This document shows, in pieces, positions 35,691 through 44,459 of a DNA stretch of 64,000 bases. Numbering within the stretch: the first letter of the stretch is position 1; the number at the start of each line of letters is the position of its first letter. The notes below the pieces were generated by a model. It was not told the origin of the DNA. It saw nothing but the letters and a program-made list of their open reading frames with translations, and did no database searches. The stretch is from Terriglobia bacterium (GTDB lineage: Bacteria; Acidobacteriota; Terriglobia; Acidiferrales; UBA7541): assembly GCA_023512135.1 (NCBI GenBank), contig JAIMAG010000001.1:248001-312000 (forward strand), given 5' to 3'. A program made the position numbers and the translations under genes.

Positions 35691-35966
35691 TCAGAGCCCC
35701 AGGGCCTCGCGGATTTCTCGTTCGTATTCGGGGAAGTAGCGGGCGATGACCCTGAGGTCGAATGTGCCGAGGATTTGCTCTTTCGGCTCGCGGGCCAACA
35801 GGAATTCGAAGGAACGCCGCACCAGCTCTTCTTCGGAGACGCGGCCGGCGGTGAGTTTGTGGGCGTAGTCGGGTGCGACGCGCACGCGGTGCGTGGTGCG
35901 ACTGCCCGCCTCTTCGACCGTAACGAGGTACTCTCCGGGTGATTTCCTCTGAATGGCAATTTTCAT
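35691..35966 (-). CDS. small conserved-looking hypothetical protein
   Basis: The 91-residue product from the ATG at 35966 begins MKIAIQRKSPGEYLVTVEE and continues as a short beta-sheet followed by two helices ('KLTAGRVSEEELVRRSFEFLL', 'TFDLRVIARYFPEYEREIREA'). It has no signal peptide, no cysteines and a charged, well-behaved composition, so it is a genuine small cytosolic protein. I do not recognise a named family. It lies between the convergent PlsC gene and the CDP-alcohol phosphatidyltransferase, which begins upstream on the same strand. Confidence 0.7.
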   Translation of the reverse strand: MKIAIQRKSPGEYLVTVEEAGSRTTHRVRVAPDYAHKLTAGRVSEEELVRRSFEFLLAREPKEQILGTFDLRVIARYFPEYEREIREALGL

Positions 35967-36021
35967 AGCCGCACGTCCCGACTCAGCGAGCTGCACAGAA
36001 ATTCAGAGTTCGTTCTCGAAG

Positions 36022-36633
36022 CTACACAGAGGGTCGCGCAGTAGGCAGAACGCGTCCTGCCTTGGTTTCGCGCCAGGTGTAGTAGATGCGGTGGATGACC
36101 GTCAAGGTGGAAAGCACTGCAATCACCCACAGCACCGGCGCCATACGATCGAAGAGTCCGCCGAGAATCAGCAACACGAGCCGTTCGGGACGTTCCATGA
36201 AGCCGACCTTGCACGAGGGAATCAGCGACTCGGCGCGCGCGCGAGTGTAGCTGACCATCACGGAACCGGCCATGGCCACCGCGGCCAGAATCACGTAGAA
36301 GCCGCGGCCGATCCGCGTGTAGTGCACAACGAGACCGATGTACAGCGCCATGTCCGAGTAGCGGTCGAAGACGGAGTCGTAGAAGGCGCCGAAAGCCGTC
36401 ACGCGGCCCATGCGCCGGGCCACCTGCCCGTCGGCCATATCCAGAAAGCCGGCGAGGAAGATGAACAGGGCGGCCAGTTGGAATTCGCTGCTGGCGAAGA
36501 AGACCGCGGCGACGATGTTGCCCACCAGGCCGAGAAAGGTGAGCACATTCGGGTTGATACCGGTGGCACCGATGGCGTCCACAATTTTGTTCAGCAGCCA
36601 TCGGCCGCCCTGGCCAATTTTCTGTGTCAGCAT
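36022..36633 (-). CDS. CDP-alcohol phosphatidyltransferase
   Basis: About five to six membrane segments are visible. The family signature DG-x2-AR-x8-G-x3-D-x3-D is complete: 'DMADGQVARRMGRVTAFGAFY' followed by DSVFDRYSD (about 66-94). The enzyme joins a CDP-diacylglycerol to an alcohol (inositol phosphate, glycerol phosphate or similar) with release of CMP. The alcohol cannot be told from sequence; relatives with 'NPNVLTFLG' and the 'TGINPN' start resemble inositol-phosphate or archaetidyl-type members. It adds a head group to lipids made by the neighbouring kinase/acyltransferase cluster, though it is on the opposite strand. Residues 140-155 ('KVGFMERPERLVLLILGG') complete the conserved C-terminal half. 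Confidence 0.9.
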   Translation of the reverse strand: MLTQKIGQGGRWLLNKIVDAIGATGINPNVLTFLGLVGNIVAAVFFASSEFQLAALFIFLAGFLDMADGQVARRMGRVTAFGAFYDSVFDRYSDMALYIGLVVHYTRIGRGFYVILAAVAMAGSVMVSYTRARAESLIPSCKVGFMERPERLVLLILGGLFDRMAPVLWVIAVLSTLTVIHRIYYTWRETKAGRVLPTARPSV

Positions 36634-36712
36634 CGACGCGGGAGACTCCCGGGCTCCAACCGTCGTGCAGAGGTCGAGGGAATGATAAGCGAGAGCGAGC
36701 GACGGCTCAAGT

Positions 36713-36747
36713 ATCGGGTGGCCGGGAACCTCTCCCGGCCACCCGAT
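36713..36747. terminator. long perfect hairpin after the metalloprotease gene
   Basis: A 15-bp perfect inverted repeat (36713-36727 with 36733-36747, loop of five) lies 33 bases after the metalloprotease stop. No T-run follows on either strand, so it is either a T-less terminator or an mRNA-stabilising structure. Confidence 0.6.
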
Positions 36748-36779
36748 GCAGGTCTGGCGTCATGAAGGCTCCAGTTGCC

Positions 36780-39389
36780 TCACCGATTCGTTTCATCCCG
36801 CACGATCGGGATGGAGTAGTCCGGCCAGCAGCCGAGCGGTTCCGGGTCGGTTTCGAAGCCGTCGCCGAAGCTGCTGCGCTGCGGTTGTTGCGGCTGCTGC
36901 GCAGCGAACTTCGGATCCAGGATGCGAGCGATCTGGTCGCGGGCATCCTGCAGGTGCAGCCGGGTGCTTCGGTCGCTGGTCTTGGGAATCGCTGCGGCCA
37001 GGGCTCGATCGAGCGCGCGCAGCTCGCCGCGGTAGAGCGCGCGGGCATCGTCGTTGACCGGTTGCCGCCCGTTCAGTTTTTCGTTGACCAGGTCGAGATA
37101 AGCCCGCTGCAGATTCCGGCGATAGGCGTCGATCTGCGGAGCCGGGGTATCCAGCTCGCTCCAGATGCCGCGGCGGACATCGGCCAGGAAGTCCACGGGG
37201 CGATAGGCGGTCGGCCCATCCACCGCTTCCTGCTCGACCAGGCGTTGCAGCCGTGCATCGGCGAGCAACGAAGTGAGTACCCGCACCTGCGCGCGACCGA
37301 TGCTCTCCAGCGCACCGGTCGGCGCGATGCGGCGCAGAATTTCCGGACGAATCAGGAACCGGGGAGTGGCAAAGGCAGCTTCGTTCAGGTAGCGCACGGC
37401 GGCCAGCTGTCGTTCGCGGGGCACCGGCGTGAAGCGGATGCCATCGCCCTGGCCGGCATGCTTTTGCTGCGAGTAGAAGCCGCCGACCAGCGCGGTGACG
37501 TGATTCAGCTCGAGCGCCCACTGCCCCAGCAGGCGTCCGTAGAGGATTTCCAGTTCGTCGTAGGGCTCGCCCGGCTCGGTTGTCGCCGACAGCAGCATGT
37601 CTGCCACGCGCTGCAGGTTGGCCAGGCCCAGGCGGGTGGCGGCGATGGCGTCGGCGTCCCCGACCGCTTCGGTCAGCTCGCCCGGATCCGAGCCGGCCGA
37701 GCCGGCCGTCGAGAAGCGCAGCCAGGGTTTTTCATCTTGCTGCCGCGCCCAGGCGTCCAGGGTTTTCTTTTCGTCGTCCGGGGTGGCGGCTTCGGGGATG
37801 GGTTTGTAGCCCCACATTACGGCGAAGATGTCGTAGGGGCCGATTTCCGGCACCAGCAGCGCCGGGTCGATGCCATCTTCGGGCTGGACCAGGTAGTTGA
37901 ACCGCGAGTAGTCCATCAGCGTGGGGGTATGGCCCATCGTGCGCAGCCATTCCCGGTCGCGCAGCTTTTCGAACGGGTAGGTGGAGCTGGCCTTCATATT
38001 GTGCGGGAACCCGAGCGTGTGGCCCACCTCGTGCGCGGTGACGTATTCGAGCAGCACGCCAATCAGTTCGTCCGGCATGGGAAGTTTTTGTGCGCGCTTG
38101 TCATTCGGGCCCGCCTGCACGAAGTACCAGTCGCGGACTAGCTTCTGCACGTTGTGATAGAACTGGATGTCCGCCTCGAGGATTTCCCCGGTGCGGGGGT
38201 CGTGGATGTGCGGCCCGGAGGCGTTTTCGATCGTAGAGGGCAGCCAGCGAATCACCGAGTAGCGGGCGTCTTCGGGACTCCAGTCCGGGTCTTCCTGCGG
38301 CGAAGGTGGATCTTTGGCCAGGATGGCATTCTTGAATCCCGCAGCTTCAAATGCTTTCTGCCATTTTTCGACGCCCCGCTTCAGATAGGGACGCCATTTC
38401 GGCGGTGTGGCCGGGTCTATGTAGAAGACAATCGGTTTGACAGGCTCGGAGAGTTCCGCGTTGGGATCTTTTTTCTCCAGGCGCCAGCGGGTGATGTACC
38501 GCCGCTCGACCACACGGTGGCGGTCTTCACGGCTGTAGTCGAGCTGACGCACGGAAAAGAAACCCACGCGCGGGTCGTAGAGCCGCGGCTTCATGGGCAC
38601 CTGCGGCAGTTTCACCATGGAGTAATGCATCAGCACGGTGGCGCTGCCCGGACGCATGCCCTGTCCCCCGAACGGAGAAGGGGGCTGCGGCGGCTGCGGC
38701 CCGGCGGGCTGGTCGATCGGCGAGGTGTAGGTGTGGGTGGCTTCCACGTTGATGTTTTCCGGGAAGCTGACCGCACGTTCGATGAAGGAACGGCTGCGGT
38801 CGAACCCCCGCGCGCGGAGGCGGGCGCGCGCGCTGAGCTCAGCCACTTCGGTGGTGAACAGCGGGGTGACGTCGATCACCATCGAGCCGTTCGGGCCGAA
38901 GGCTTCGATGTCGAACGCCATGATGATCGTTTCGTTCTGCGCTGCCTCCACGGCTTGGCGGACGGGATGATTCGGGTCGGCCACACTCTCGTAGACCACG
39001 CTGCGCAGCAGGATGCGGTTGCCGTTTTTCGTCCAGCGCACGATGCGGTTGCCGAGCGCCTGGCCCCCGTAACCCACCCCCGGAGTGGTTCGCTTGATCT
39101 GGTTCACCCAGAGAAATTCCTGTCCCAGCTCGGCGGGCGGGATTTCGAAGTAGAGCTTGTCTTTGATGCGGTGAACGGTGAAGACACCCGGGTCAGAAAC
39201 CGCATCTTTCGTGATGACCTGGTCGTAGGGTTTCGGCTCCTGGGAAGCCTCACGCGCACCGGGGCGCTGCAGCGGCCGGGTCGGCGTTTCTCCCTGCGGC
39301 GGCTCCTGCGCCGTGGCTGTGGCTGGGACTCCCAGCAGTGCCGCTCCCAACAACGAAACGAGCAGCCAGTTGGTCAGCCAGCTTTTCAT
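36780..39389 (-). CDS. secreted zinc-dependent metalloprotease (DUF4953/5117/5118 type)
   Basis: The ATG at 39389 has AAGGAGAGTTGCG upstream; residues 1-28 are a signal peptide (TATAQ). The N-terminal half follows the DUF5118-DUF5117 layout ('DPGVFTVHRIKDKLYFEIPPA', 'EFLWVNQI', 'YGGQALGNRIVRW', 'SFPENINVEATHTY'). The catalytic site is near residue 450: 'VTAHEVGHTLGFPHNMKASST', i.e. HExxHxxGxxH with three zinc-binding His and the general-base Glu, plus the Met-turn-like 'LMDYSRFNYLVQPEDG'. The last 300 residues are helical. It should degrade proteins in the periplasm or outside the cell. Length (869) is normal for the family. Confidence 0.9.
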   Translation of the reverse strand: MKSWLTNWLLVSLLGAALLGVPATATAQEPPQGETPTRPLQRPGAREASQEPKPYDQVITKDAVSDPGVFTVHRIKDKLYFEIPPAELGQEFLWVNQIKRTTPGVGYGGQALGNRIVRWTKNGNRILLRSVVYESVADPNHPVRQAVEAAQNETIIMAFDIEAFGPNGSMVIDVTPLFTTEVAELSARARLRARGFDRSRSFIERAVSFPENINVEATHTYTSPIDQPAGPQPPQPPSPFGGQGMRPGSATVLMHYSMVKLPQVPMKPRLYDPRVGFFSVRQLDYSREDRHRVVERRYITRWRLEKKDPNAELSEPVKPIVFYIDPATPPKWRPYLKRGVEKWQKAFEAAGFKNAILAKDPPSPQEDPDWSPEDARYSVIRWLPSTIENASGPHIHDPRTGEILEADIQFYHNVQKLVRDWYFVQAGPNDKRAQKLPMPDELIGVLLEYVTAHEVGHTLGFPHNMKASSTYPFEKLRDREWLRTMGHTPTLMDYSRFNYLVQPEDGIDPALLVPEIGPYDIFAVMWGYKPIPEAATPDDEKKTLDAWARQQDEKPWLRFSTAGSAGSDPGELTEAVGDADAIAATRLGLANLQRVADMLLSATTEPGEPYDELEILYGRLLGQWALELNHVTALVGGFYSQQKHAGQGDGIRFTPVPRERQLAAVRYLNEAAFATPRFLIRPEILRRIAPTGALESIGRAQVRVLTSLLADARLQRLVEQEAVDGPTAYRPVDFLADVRRGIWSELDTPAPQIDAYRRNLQRAYLDLVNEKLNGRQPVNDDARALYRGELRALDRALAAAIPKTSDRSTRLHLQDARDQIARILDPKFAAQQPQQPQRSSFGDGFETDPEPLGCWPDYSIPIVRDETNR

Positions 39390-39637
39390 CGCAACTCTCC
39401 TTCTTTAAACATGAGGATGTTTCAGTGCCGGGGTCGCGGGGCACCGCACGAGGCGTGCGGCGCCGAACTTCACTGCGAAAAACGGATGCATGCACCCCCG
39501 TTCGCCTAGCTAGACGTGGGCCGGATGGTTGTGGTTACCGGGGACTGTGGATTGCAGCAGTGGATGCGACAGTGCTCTCTGGCACGCAGAAGACCCTCTT
39601 CCGTCGCGCTGCCATCCGCGAGGCGAGCTCGCCGCGA

Positions 39638-39982
39638 CTACACTTTTGGAACGCTGCTCAGCTCGGCCAGCCAGCGCTCCAGACGGGCGTGCTGCTCGGG
39701 ATGGATCTGCTCGAAATGCACTCCCATCCCCATGTTGAGCTGTGCGTAGGCCACCACACCCGTGGTTTCGAAGGTCTCTCCGTTGTGCCGGATGGAGACC
39801 TGCACACGCGTGCCGCCGGGGAAGGGGTTCATCGTGTCCAGATAACAGCCCGATGCGCTGATGTCGTAGGTGCGGCAGTAGAGCTGCGTGCCCGAAGCAA
39901 GGTCCACCACACTGGCCTCCGCAATCAGCGAATACCGGGGAGCTCGCTGGACAGGACCGGACTGGTTGGCGAGTTCCGGCAT
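39638..39982 (-). CDS. PilZ-domain protein (probable cyclic-di-GMP receptor)
   Basis: The ATG at 39982 follows TTGGAG by six bases. The 114-residue protein is a lone PilZ domain: the c-di-GMP-binding RxxxR in 'QRAPRYSLIA' (near residue 15; R-A-P-R, one residue short of the usual spacing), then 'TYDISASGCYLDTMNPFPGGT' with D-x-S-x-x-G (about 40-60), and the strand 'TTGVVAYAQLNMGMGVHF'. Single-domain PilZ proteins relay c-di-GMP levels to motility, exopolysaccharide or secretion machines. The RxxxR spacing should be checked, since reading 'RAPR-Y' gives RxxR; binding may be weak. The partner is unknown. Confidence 0.85.
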   Translation of the reverse strand: MPELANQSGPVQRAPRYSLIAEASVVDLASGTQLYCRTYDISASGCYLDTMNPFPGGTRVQVSIRHNGETFETTGVVAYAQLNMGMGVHFEQIHPEQHARLERWLAELSSVPKV

Positions 39983-40221
39983 AGAGTACTCCAAGGCTTC
40001 TTACCGGTAGCCTAGAGCGAGCAACGGTGCAGTGCAAGGCTCCGTCCTCGCAGGCGTTCCCAGTGCATCAACCAGCCGCCTGGGCCTGCGTCAGATCGAA
40101 AACGCAAGTTTTCTGCTCATGCAGAGCGCCTGGAGCGATTTTTAGACTGTGCGACGACGATGCAGGCGGGTACACTGTGCCTCCGCCATCACGGCGGAGC
40201 TGTATCATTCCGGGAGGGTTC

Positions 40222-40599
40222 ATGAAGCAGATCATCACGACCGACCGCGGGCCGCGAGCGATCGGCCCCTATGCGCAAGCCGTTCGTGCAAACGGGTTGC
40301 TGTTCGTTTCCGGACAGATTCCGCTCGATCCGGCTACCGGGCAGATGATCGAAGGCGACATTGCGCAGCAAACAACGCGAGTGCTCGAAAACCTGAAAGG
40401 CATCGTGGAAGCCAGCGGCAGCTCGCTCGAGCGCGTGGTGAAGACGACCGTGTATCTGGCGGACATCGCCGATTTCGCAGCGATGAACGAAGTTTATGCT
40501 CGCTACTTTTCCGAAAATCCGCCGGCACGCGCCACCGTGGCGGTGAAAGAGCTCCCCCGAGGGGCACGCGTAGAAATCGAACTGGTCGCCCTGGCCTGA
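40222..40599 (+). CDS. ridA: RidA-family reactive-intermediate deaminase
   Basis: The ATG at 40222 has GGGAGGG just upstream; the frame is open further but begins with unlikely sequence. The 125-residue product shows 'AIGPYAQAVRANGLLFVSGQI' (about 13-33), 'QQTTRVLENLKGIVEASGSSL', 'VVKTTVYLADIADFAAMNEVY', the catalytic Arg in NPPARATVAVKELPRGARVEI (Arg about 102) and the closing 'ALA'. RidA hydrolyses 2-aminoacrylate-type enamines made by PLP enzymes, preventing their damage to other enzymes. It works as a trimer in the cytosol. It appears to be a single gene, convergent with the M1-like gene. Confidence 0.95.
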   Translation: MKQIITTDRGPRAIGPYAQAVRANGLLFVSGQIPLDPATGQMIEGDIAQQTTRVLENLKGIVEASGSSLERVVKTTVYLADIADFAAMNEVYARYFSENPPARATVAVKELPRGARVEIELVALA

Positions 40600-40679
40600 G
40601 ACCGCGCCGCCTCTTCTGCCGCGTAGCCACACCGGGGCCCGATGTTTCGGGAAACTTCAGCGGCCTCGGCCACTGCAGG

Positions 40680-42092
40680 TCATGGACCCGGAACGGCTGA
40701 GGGGTTTCCCTGCACTGCGGGTTGGCGAAGCGTTTCCGGGAGGCCGTGCTGGCCGAGCCAGGTGCGGAAAAATTCGCCCAGGTCCTGACGAGCTTCGGCC
40801 TCGAGCGCGGCGCGCAGGTCGTTCGCATTCCATGTCTGTCCGCGGCGCGCCTGCAGCATTTGCCGCAGCGCCGCCAGCACCGCGGGGCGGCCCAGGCGCT
40901 CTTCGAGAGCTCGAGCGAGCAGGTGGGCTTTGATGGTCGCAGCCTCCCGTGTGGCCCCGGCAGCAGTCTGCGTCTGGTGCGCGCGCAGCAGGGCTTCGGG
41001 CGAGCAGTCCGGCACGGCAGACTGCCTGTGCTCGCGAACCAGGCACGAAAGATAAGCCGCCCAGCCATCGCCCAGCTCGTTTGTCGGCGTAGCGAGCCAG
41101 TGCAGCCACAGCGTGGCCAGCGTGTGTGCGATGGCTCCGCCGTGCTTCTCTGCGGCCACCGCAGACCCCTCCCGAGCCGGCACAAGCAATATTCCCCGGG
41201 CAAAAGAATCAGGACGCGGCATTGCCCTGCGAGGCGGAACAGGCGTGCCGGGCAGCTCAGCCACCCAGACCGGTGCAGCTCGCTTCTCGCGTGGGCCCAG
41301 AGCCTGCTCGAGATATTCCAGAATCCCGGCCACCTCTTCGGCTGACGTCGCAAGTTCTGCCGCTTCCCGCCGGCTCAGGGTCCAGAAAACGATCCGCTGC
41401 CCGTGGATGCGGAAGCGCTGCTCGTGGTAGCTGCCGATGAGCACGAACGGGTCAAAATCGTCGAGGGTCAGCTCGTAGCGGTGCTCGATCGCCTCGCCGT
41501 GCGACCGGCTACCTTTCGGCTTCCCCGAGCTGAGTGCGCGCCATCCCGTCGGAACCCGGATGCGCAGGTGCACTGTTTCACCGCGTTCGGTGCCCCGGGC
41601 GAACACGCGATCGGGCGGAATCAGCTCTGCAAACCAGTCTGCGAATTCCAGCAAGAAGGCTCGTGGCGTCTCTGCAGGGAAGGCCTCGGCTGGAAGCGGC
41701 AGGTCGTAGTCCAGGCGGAGGCGGATTCTTTCCCGCTGCGGCCATGGTGGAGAAAATGCGATGGCCAGCGCGGTGCGATAGCCTGGCTCGGCTGACAGAA
41801 GAGCTTCGGGCTGCGGGCGGGCAACGCGTTCCTCGACTGCAACCACCAGGTGGCCGGCCGGAGCCGCTGCCGCGGCAGGCAAGGAGAACGCCAGCGTGGC
41901 CAGCGGTGCATTGCCGGTGTTTTCCAGTTCGTACTGCGCCTGCACATGCACTGAACTGGGACGTGCCGGGGCATAGTGCAGCGTAACTTCCTGGCGGCGA
42001 ATCTGATAGCCGGGTCCGAGCGGCACCGCACAGCTCATCTGCCAGAGCAACACCGCACTGAGCGGAAACAGCCGCACCGATACGGACAGCAT
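40680..42092 (-). CDS. M1-aminopeptidase-like protein lacking the catalytic residues
   Basis: The N-terminus (1-20) is a signal-like segment ending in a Cys (MSC), a possible but non-canonical lipobox. Residues 25-270 look like the M1 N-terminal beta-domain. At about 320-346 the peptidase core aligns with HELAHQW...LNEGFASY of M1 enzymes but reads IAHTLATLWLHWLATPTNEL then GDGWAAY: the Glu and second His of HExxH and the downstream Glu are all replaced. The C-terminal 100 residues are helical with 'LAALRQMLQARRGQTWNANDL' and 'FFRTWLGQHGLPET', as in M1 proteins. It is probably a scaffold or binding protein rather than a peptidase. The alignment is by eye. Confidence 0.6.
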   Translation of the reverse strand: MLSVSVRLFPLSAVLLWQMSCAVPLGPGYQIRRQEVTLHYAPARPSSVHVQAQYELENTGNAPLATLAFSLPAAAAAPAGHLVVAVEERVARPQPEALLSAEPGYRTALAIAFSPPWPQRERIRLRLDYDLPLPAEAFPAETPRAFLLEFADWFAELIPPDRVFARGTERGETVHLRIRVPTGWRALSSGKPKGSRSHGEAIEHRYELTLDDFDPFVLIGSYHEQRFRIHGQRIVFWTLSRREAAELATSAEEVAGILEYLEQALGPREKRAAPVWVAELPGTPVPPRRAMPRPDSFARGILLVPAREGSAVAAEKHGGAIAHTLATLWLHWLATPTNELGDGWAAYLSCLVREHRQSAVPDCSPEALLRAHQTQTAAGATREAATIKAHLLARALEERLGRPAVLAALRQMLQARRGQTWNANDLRAALEAEARQDLGEFFRTWLGQHGLPETLRQPAVQGNPSAVPGP

Positions 42093-42256
42093 GCCGCGAT
42101 TCTACCGAAAAGCCTGTTGGGAAGGGACAGTCAAAATCTTTTGCGTTGCCGGGCGGCACGGGAACGCGAAACGCAGCGAGAATCGGAAAGTGGGTTTCGG
42201 CGGCGTGTGCTGCCGGGTCGGTGGAATAACTCTGCGTTGCCCTTTTCGATATTCCG

Positions 42257-42862
42257 CTAGAACCGGCGCAGAATTTCCACTTCGCGGACGCCGCGACGCC
42301 GCAGCCGGAGAATTTCTTCCGCGGCAGAATCCGGTACGCCGCGTTCGACCAGCGCGAGCAGGGCTGAGTCCGAGATGCCCGCATTGCGCATCGCCGCCAG
42401 TGCAGGCCCGGAGAGCACCGGAGCACCCTGTGCGCGGCGCCGCGCCTGTGCTACGATTACGGCGTCCGGGATACCCGCCAGCCGCATCGCCTGCATTTCG
42501 CCTATCTCCAGCCCCAGTCGGTCCAGTCGGGCCAGCTCCAGCACGGCCTCTTCGCCCATACCGGCGCGAATCAGCGCGGCCACAGCATCGCCGCTGGCAA
42601 ATTCCTGCTGACGGTTCCGTGCGATGCGCACCAGTTCGATGGCGGTGGTATCCGAGACACCGGCACGGCGCAGCTTGACCAGCTCGGCCACTTCCGCATT
42701 GCTCACATTGAGCTCGCGCAGCGTCTGCAGGCTGCTGAAGGCCATGCCAGTTTCGTCCAGCGGGCGCAGATCGGTGCGTTCACCGCGGCTGCAGCCGGCC
42801 AGCAGGGCCAGCGTCAGAGCCAACGCCACTGCACGACGCGCGCTTTGCCCGGAGAACCCCAT
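42257..42862 (-). CDS. lipoprotein with repeated helical motifs
   Basis: The lipobox LLAGC (Cys24) follows a hydrophobic signal. The rest contains four or five related 25-30-residue units with the phrase 'aGvsD...alelv.l...G': 'KLRRAGVSDTTAIELVRIARN', 'ALIRAGMGEEAVLELARLDRL', 'AMRLAGIPDAVIVAQARRRAQ', 'AMRNAGISDSALLALVERGVP'. This resembles helical repeat proteins of the DUF-type found in Acidobacteria, but I cannot name the family. It is probably an outer-membrane or inner-membrane-anchored periplasmic adaptor. It stands upstream of the M1-like gene on the same strand, with a 164-base gap. Confidence 0.75.
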   Translation of the reverse strand: MGFSGQSARRAVALALTLALLAGCSRGERTDLRPLDETGMAFSSLQTLRELNVSNAEVAELVKLRRAGVSDTTAIELVRIARNRQQEFASGDAVAALIRAGMGEEAVLELARLDRLGLEIGEMQAMRLAGIPDAVIVAQARRRAQGAPVLSGPALAAMRNAGISDSALLALVERGVPDSAAEEILRLRRRGVREVEILRRF

Positions 42863-42953
42863 GCGCTTCCATTCTAGGCGGCCTCACGGCCCCGCAAAAC
42901 GGGTTGTGGCCAGAAAATTAATTAGCAGGGGAGGGCGGAGTGTTCACGGGTCG

Positions 42954-42983
42954 AAAAAACGAAGAGCGAGCCGGTTGGCTCGC
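42954..42983 (-). terminator. intrinsic terminator closing the tgt-to-TPR gene run
   Basis: A 7-bp GC-rich stem (42966-42972 with 42977-42983, loop GGTT) is followed on the minus strand by TCTTCGTTTTTT. It starts 29 bases after the stop of the TPR lipoprotein gene. Confidence 0.85.
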
Positions 42984-43011
42984 CCGCCGTCGCTTGGAAC
43001 AAGACGCCGGC

Positions 43012-43836
43012 TCAGGACGTCGGTGCCGCAGCTTCTTTCATCTGGCGGACTTCTTTCACTTTGTCCACCAGGGCTTCGGCCTTGGCGATGTACTGTTCGC
43101 GTTCCTGTTCCGAGGTGACCTGGTCGGCCTTCTGGCGGTAAAGCAGGTTCAGGTACGCCATCGCCTCGTCGTACTGCGGATTCAGCTCGATCGCCTTTTC
43201 CAGATGCCGGATACCTTCGTCGACCATCGCGCCGTGTGAACGGGCAAACTGCTCCCGGAGGCTGACGGGCAGCGGATCGACGTCTTTTACCTGCCGATTG
43301 GGATTGCGCCGGTTGTACTCGGCGCGCAGCTCTTTGTTCTGGCGGTAAGCCAGCGTCCAGTTGATTACGCCGACCCAGTAGTACGGCTCCGGATCATCCG
43401 GTTTGATCTGGATATGTTTCATATGGAACTGTTTGGAACGCTCCATCAACTCGGGCTTGAAGGGATTGCCGCCCATGTTGAACAGAATGGAGCCGATTCC
43501 GTCCAGTGCGCTCAGGTTGTTCGGATCCACTTCGAGCACTTTTTCGAACTCCCGGACGGCCTGCTCGCCCATGCGGATGTTTTCTTCCGAGGGGGCGCCG
43601 GGGATGTACTGGCTGGCGTACGCGGTAGCCAGATAGAGGCGTGCGTTCAGCAGCTCGGGGTCCAGTTCGATGGCGCGCTGGAAGTGCTCGATCGCTCGAT
43701 CGAATTTGGCGCTTTTGTACTGCGCCACACCCTTGTTCAGCTCGTCGCGTGCTTTCAGCTTGTTGCAGCCGGTGGCGACCAGCGCCAGCAGCGCGACGAA
43801 AATCAACAGTCCGCGAGGGGAAGGTTTGCGTTGCAT
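43012..43836 (-). CDS. TPR lipoprotein
   Basis: The ATG at 43836 follows AAGGAGAGCAGG. Residues 1-23 are a lipoprotein signal ending in VATGC (Cys at 24). Tetratricopeptide-type helices follow: 'LNKGVAQYKSAKFDRAIEHFQ', 'LLNARLYLATAYASQYIP', 'EFEKVLEVDPNNLSALDGIGS', 'EGIRHLEKAIELNPQYDEAMA', ending in a Lys/Glu-rich helix. It is anchored to a membrane and probably acts as a periplasmic scaffold. It is the last gene of the same-strand run that contains TonB, ExbB and two ExbD, so an accessory role in TonB-dependent transport is reasonable but inferred. Confidence 0.88.
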   Translation of the reverse strand: MQRKPSPRGLLIFVALLALVATGCNKLKARDELNKGVAQYKSAKFDRAIEHFQRAIELDPELLNARLYLATAYASQYIPGAPSEENIRMGEQAVREFEKVLEVDPNNLSALDGIGSILFNMGGNPFKPELMERSKQFHMKHIQIKPDDPEPYYWVGVINWTLAYRQNKELRAEYNRRNPNRQVKDVDPLPVSLREQFARSHGAMVDEGIRHLEKAIELNPQYDEAMAYLNLLYRQKADQVTSEQEREQYIAKAEALVDKVKEVRQMKEAAAPTS

Positions 43837-44009
43837 TCCTGCTCTCCTTGACCTGGCACCCGTCCGGGGTGCGCTCTGGTGGGCTCGGTGGTATCGGCGT
43901 TCTGGGCGCCTACCCGGGCCGGACCCCGGCAACCCACCTCCGCATGCGGGCGGCGAGATTCTACCGCCGGGTGCCGTGTTTGCCAAAGTGAATCCGTGTG
44001 TGCTCGAAG

Positions 44010-44441
44010 CTATTGTCCGGCTTCGACCTTGGCTGTGATGAGGCCGACCTTCTCGATGCCGGAGCTCCGCATGATGTCGATGGCGCGGGCCACTTCGGCG
44101 AAGATGACGTTTTCATCGCCCTTGACGAAGGCCACGCGCTCGGCGCGCTGAGCGAAAATCTGCTCCAGTCGCGGGCCGAGGTTTTCCCAGCTCGACGGCT
44201 CTTCGTTGATTTTCACCGAGCCATCCGCGCCAATCTGCACGACGATGGTCTTGGCCAGCAGCTCTTCACTGGCCTGCGCGCCCGGCGGACTGGGTTGCGG
44301 CACCAGTGCCTCCAGTCCCTTCGGGGTCAGCGGCGTGATGACCATGAAGATGATCAGCAGCACCAGCAGCACATCGATCAGGGGCACGACGTTCATGTCC
44401 ACCATCACGCCGCCCTTGCTTTCGCCAACTTGAATCCCCAT
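44010..44441 (-). CDS. exbD: ExbD/TolR-family biopolymer transport protein (second copy)
   Basis: The 143-residue protein has one membrane helix (about 15-38) with the conserved start 'VDMNVVPLIDVLLVLLIIFMV' whose membrane Asp (in LIDV) is the proton-path residue, and a periplasmic domain ending 'VARAIDIMRSSGIEKVGLIT', typical of ExbD/TolR. It works with ExbB and TonB to couple the proton gradient to outer-membrane transport. It follows another ExbD gene by 18 bases and is 173 bases before the TPR gene. A start GTG or ATG before the shown M is possible. Confidence 0.93.
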   Translation of the reverse strand: MGIQVGESKGGVMVDMNVVPLIDVLLVLLIIFMVITPLTPKGLEALVPQPSPPGAQASEELLAKTIVVQIGADGSVKINEEPSSWENLGPRLEQIFAQRAERVAFVKGDENVIFAEVARAIDIMRSSGIEKVGLITAKVEAGQ

Positions 44442-44459
44442 GATTCGCCTCCCTGGCTG

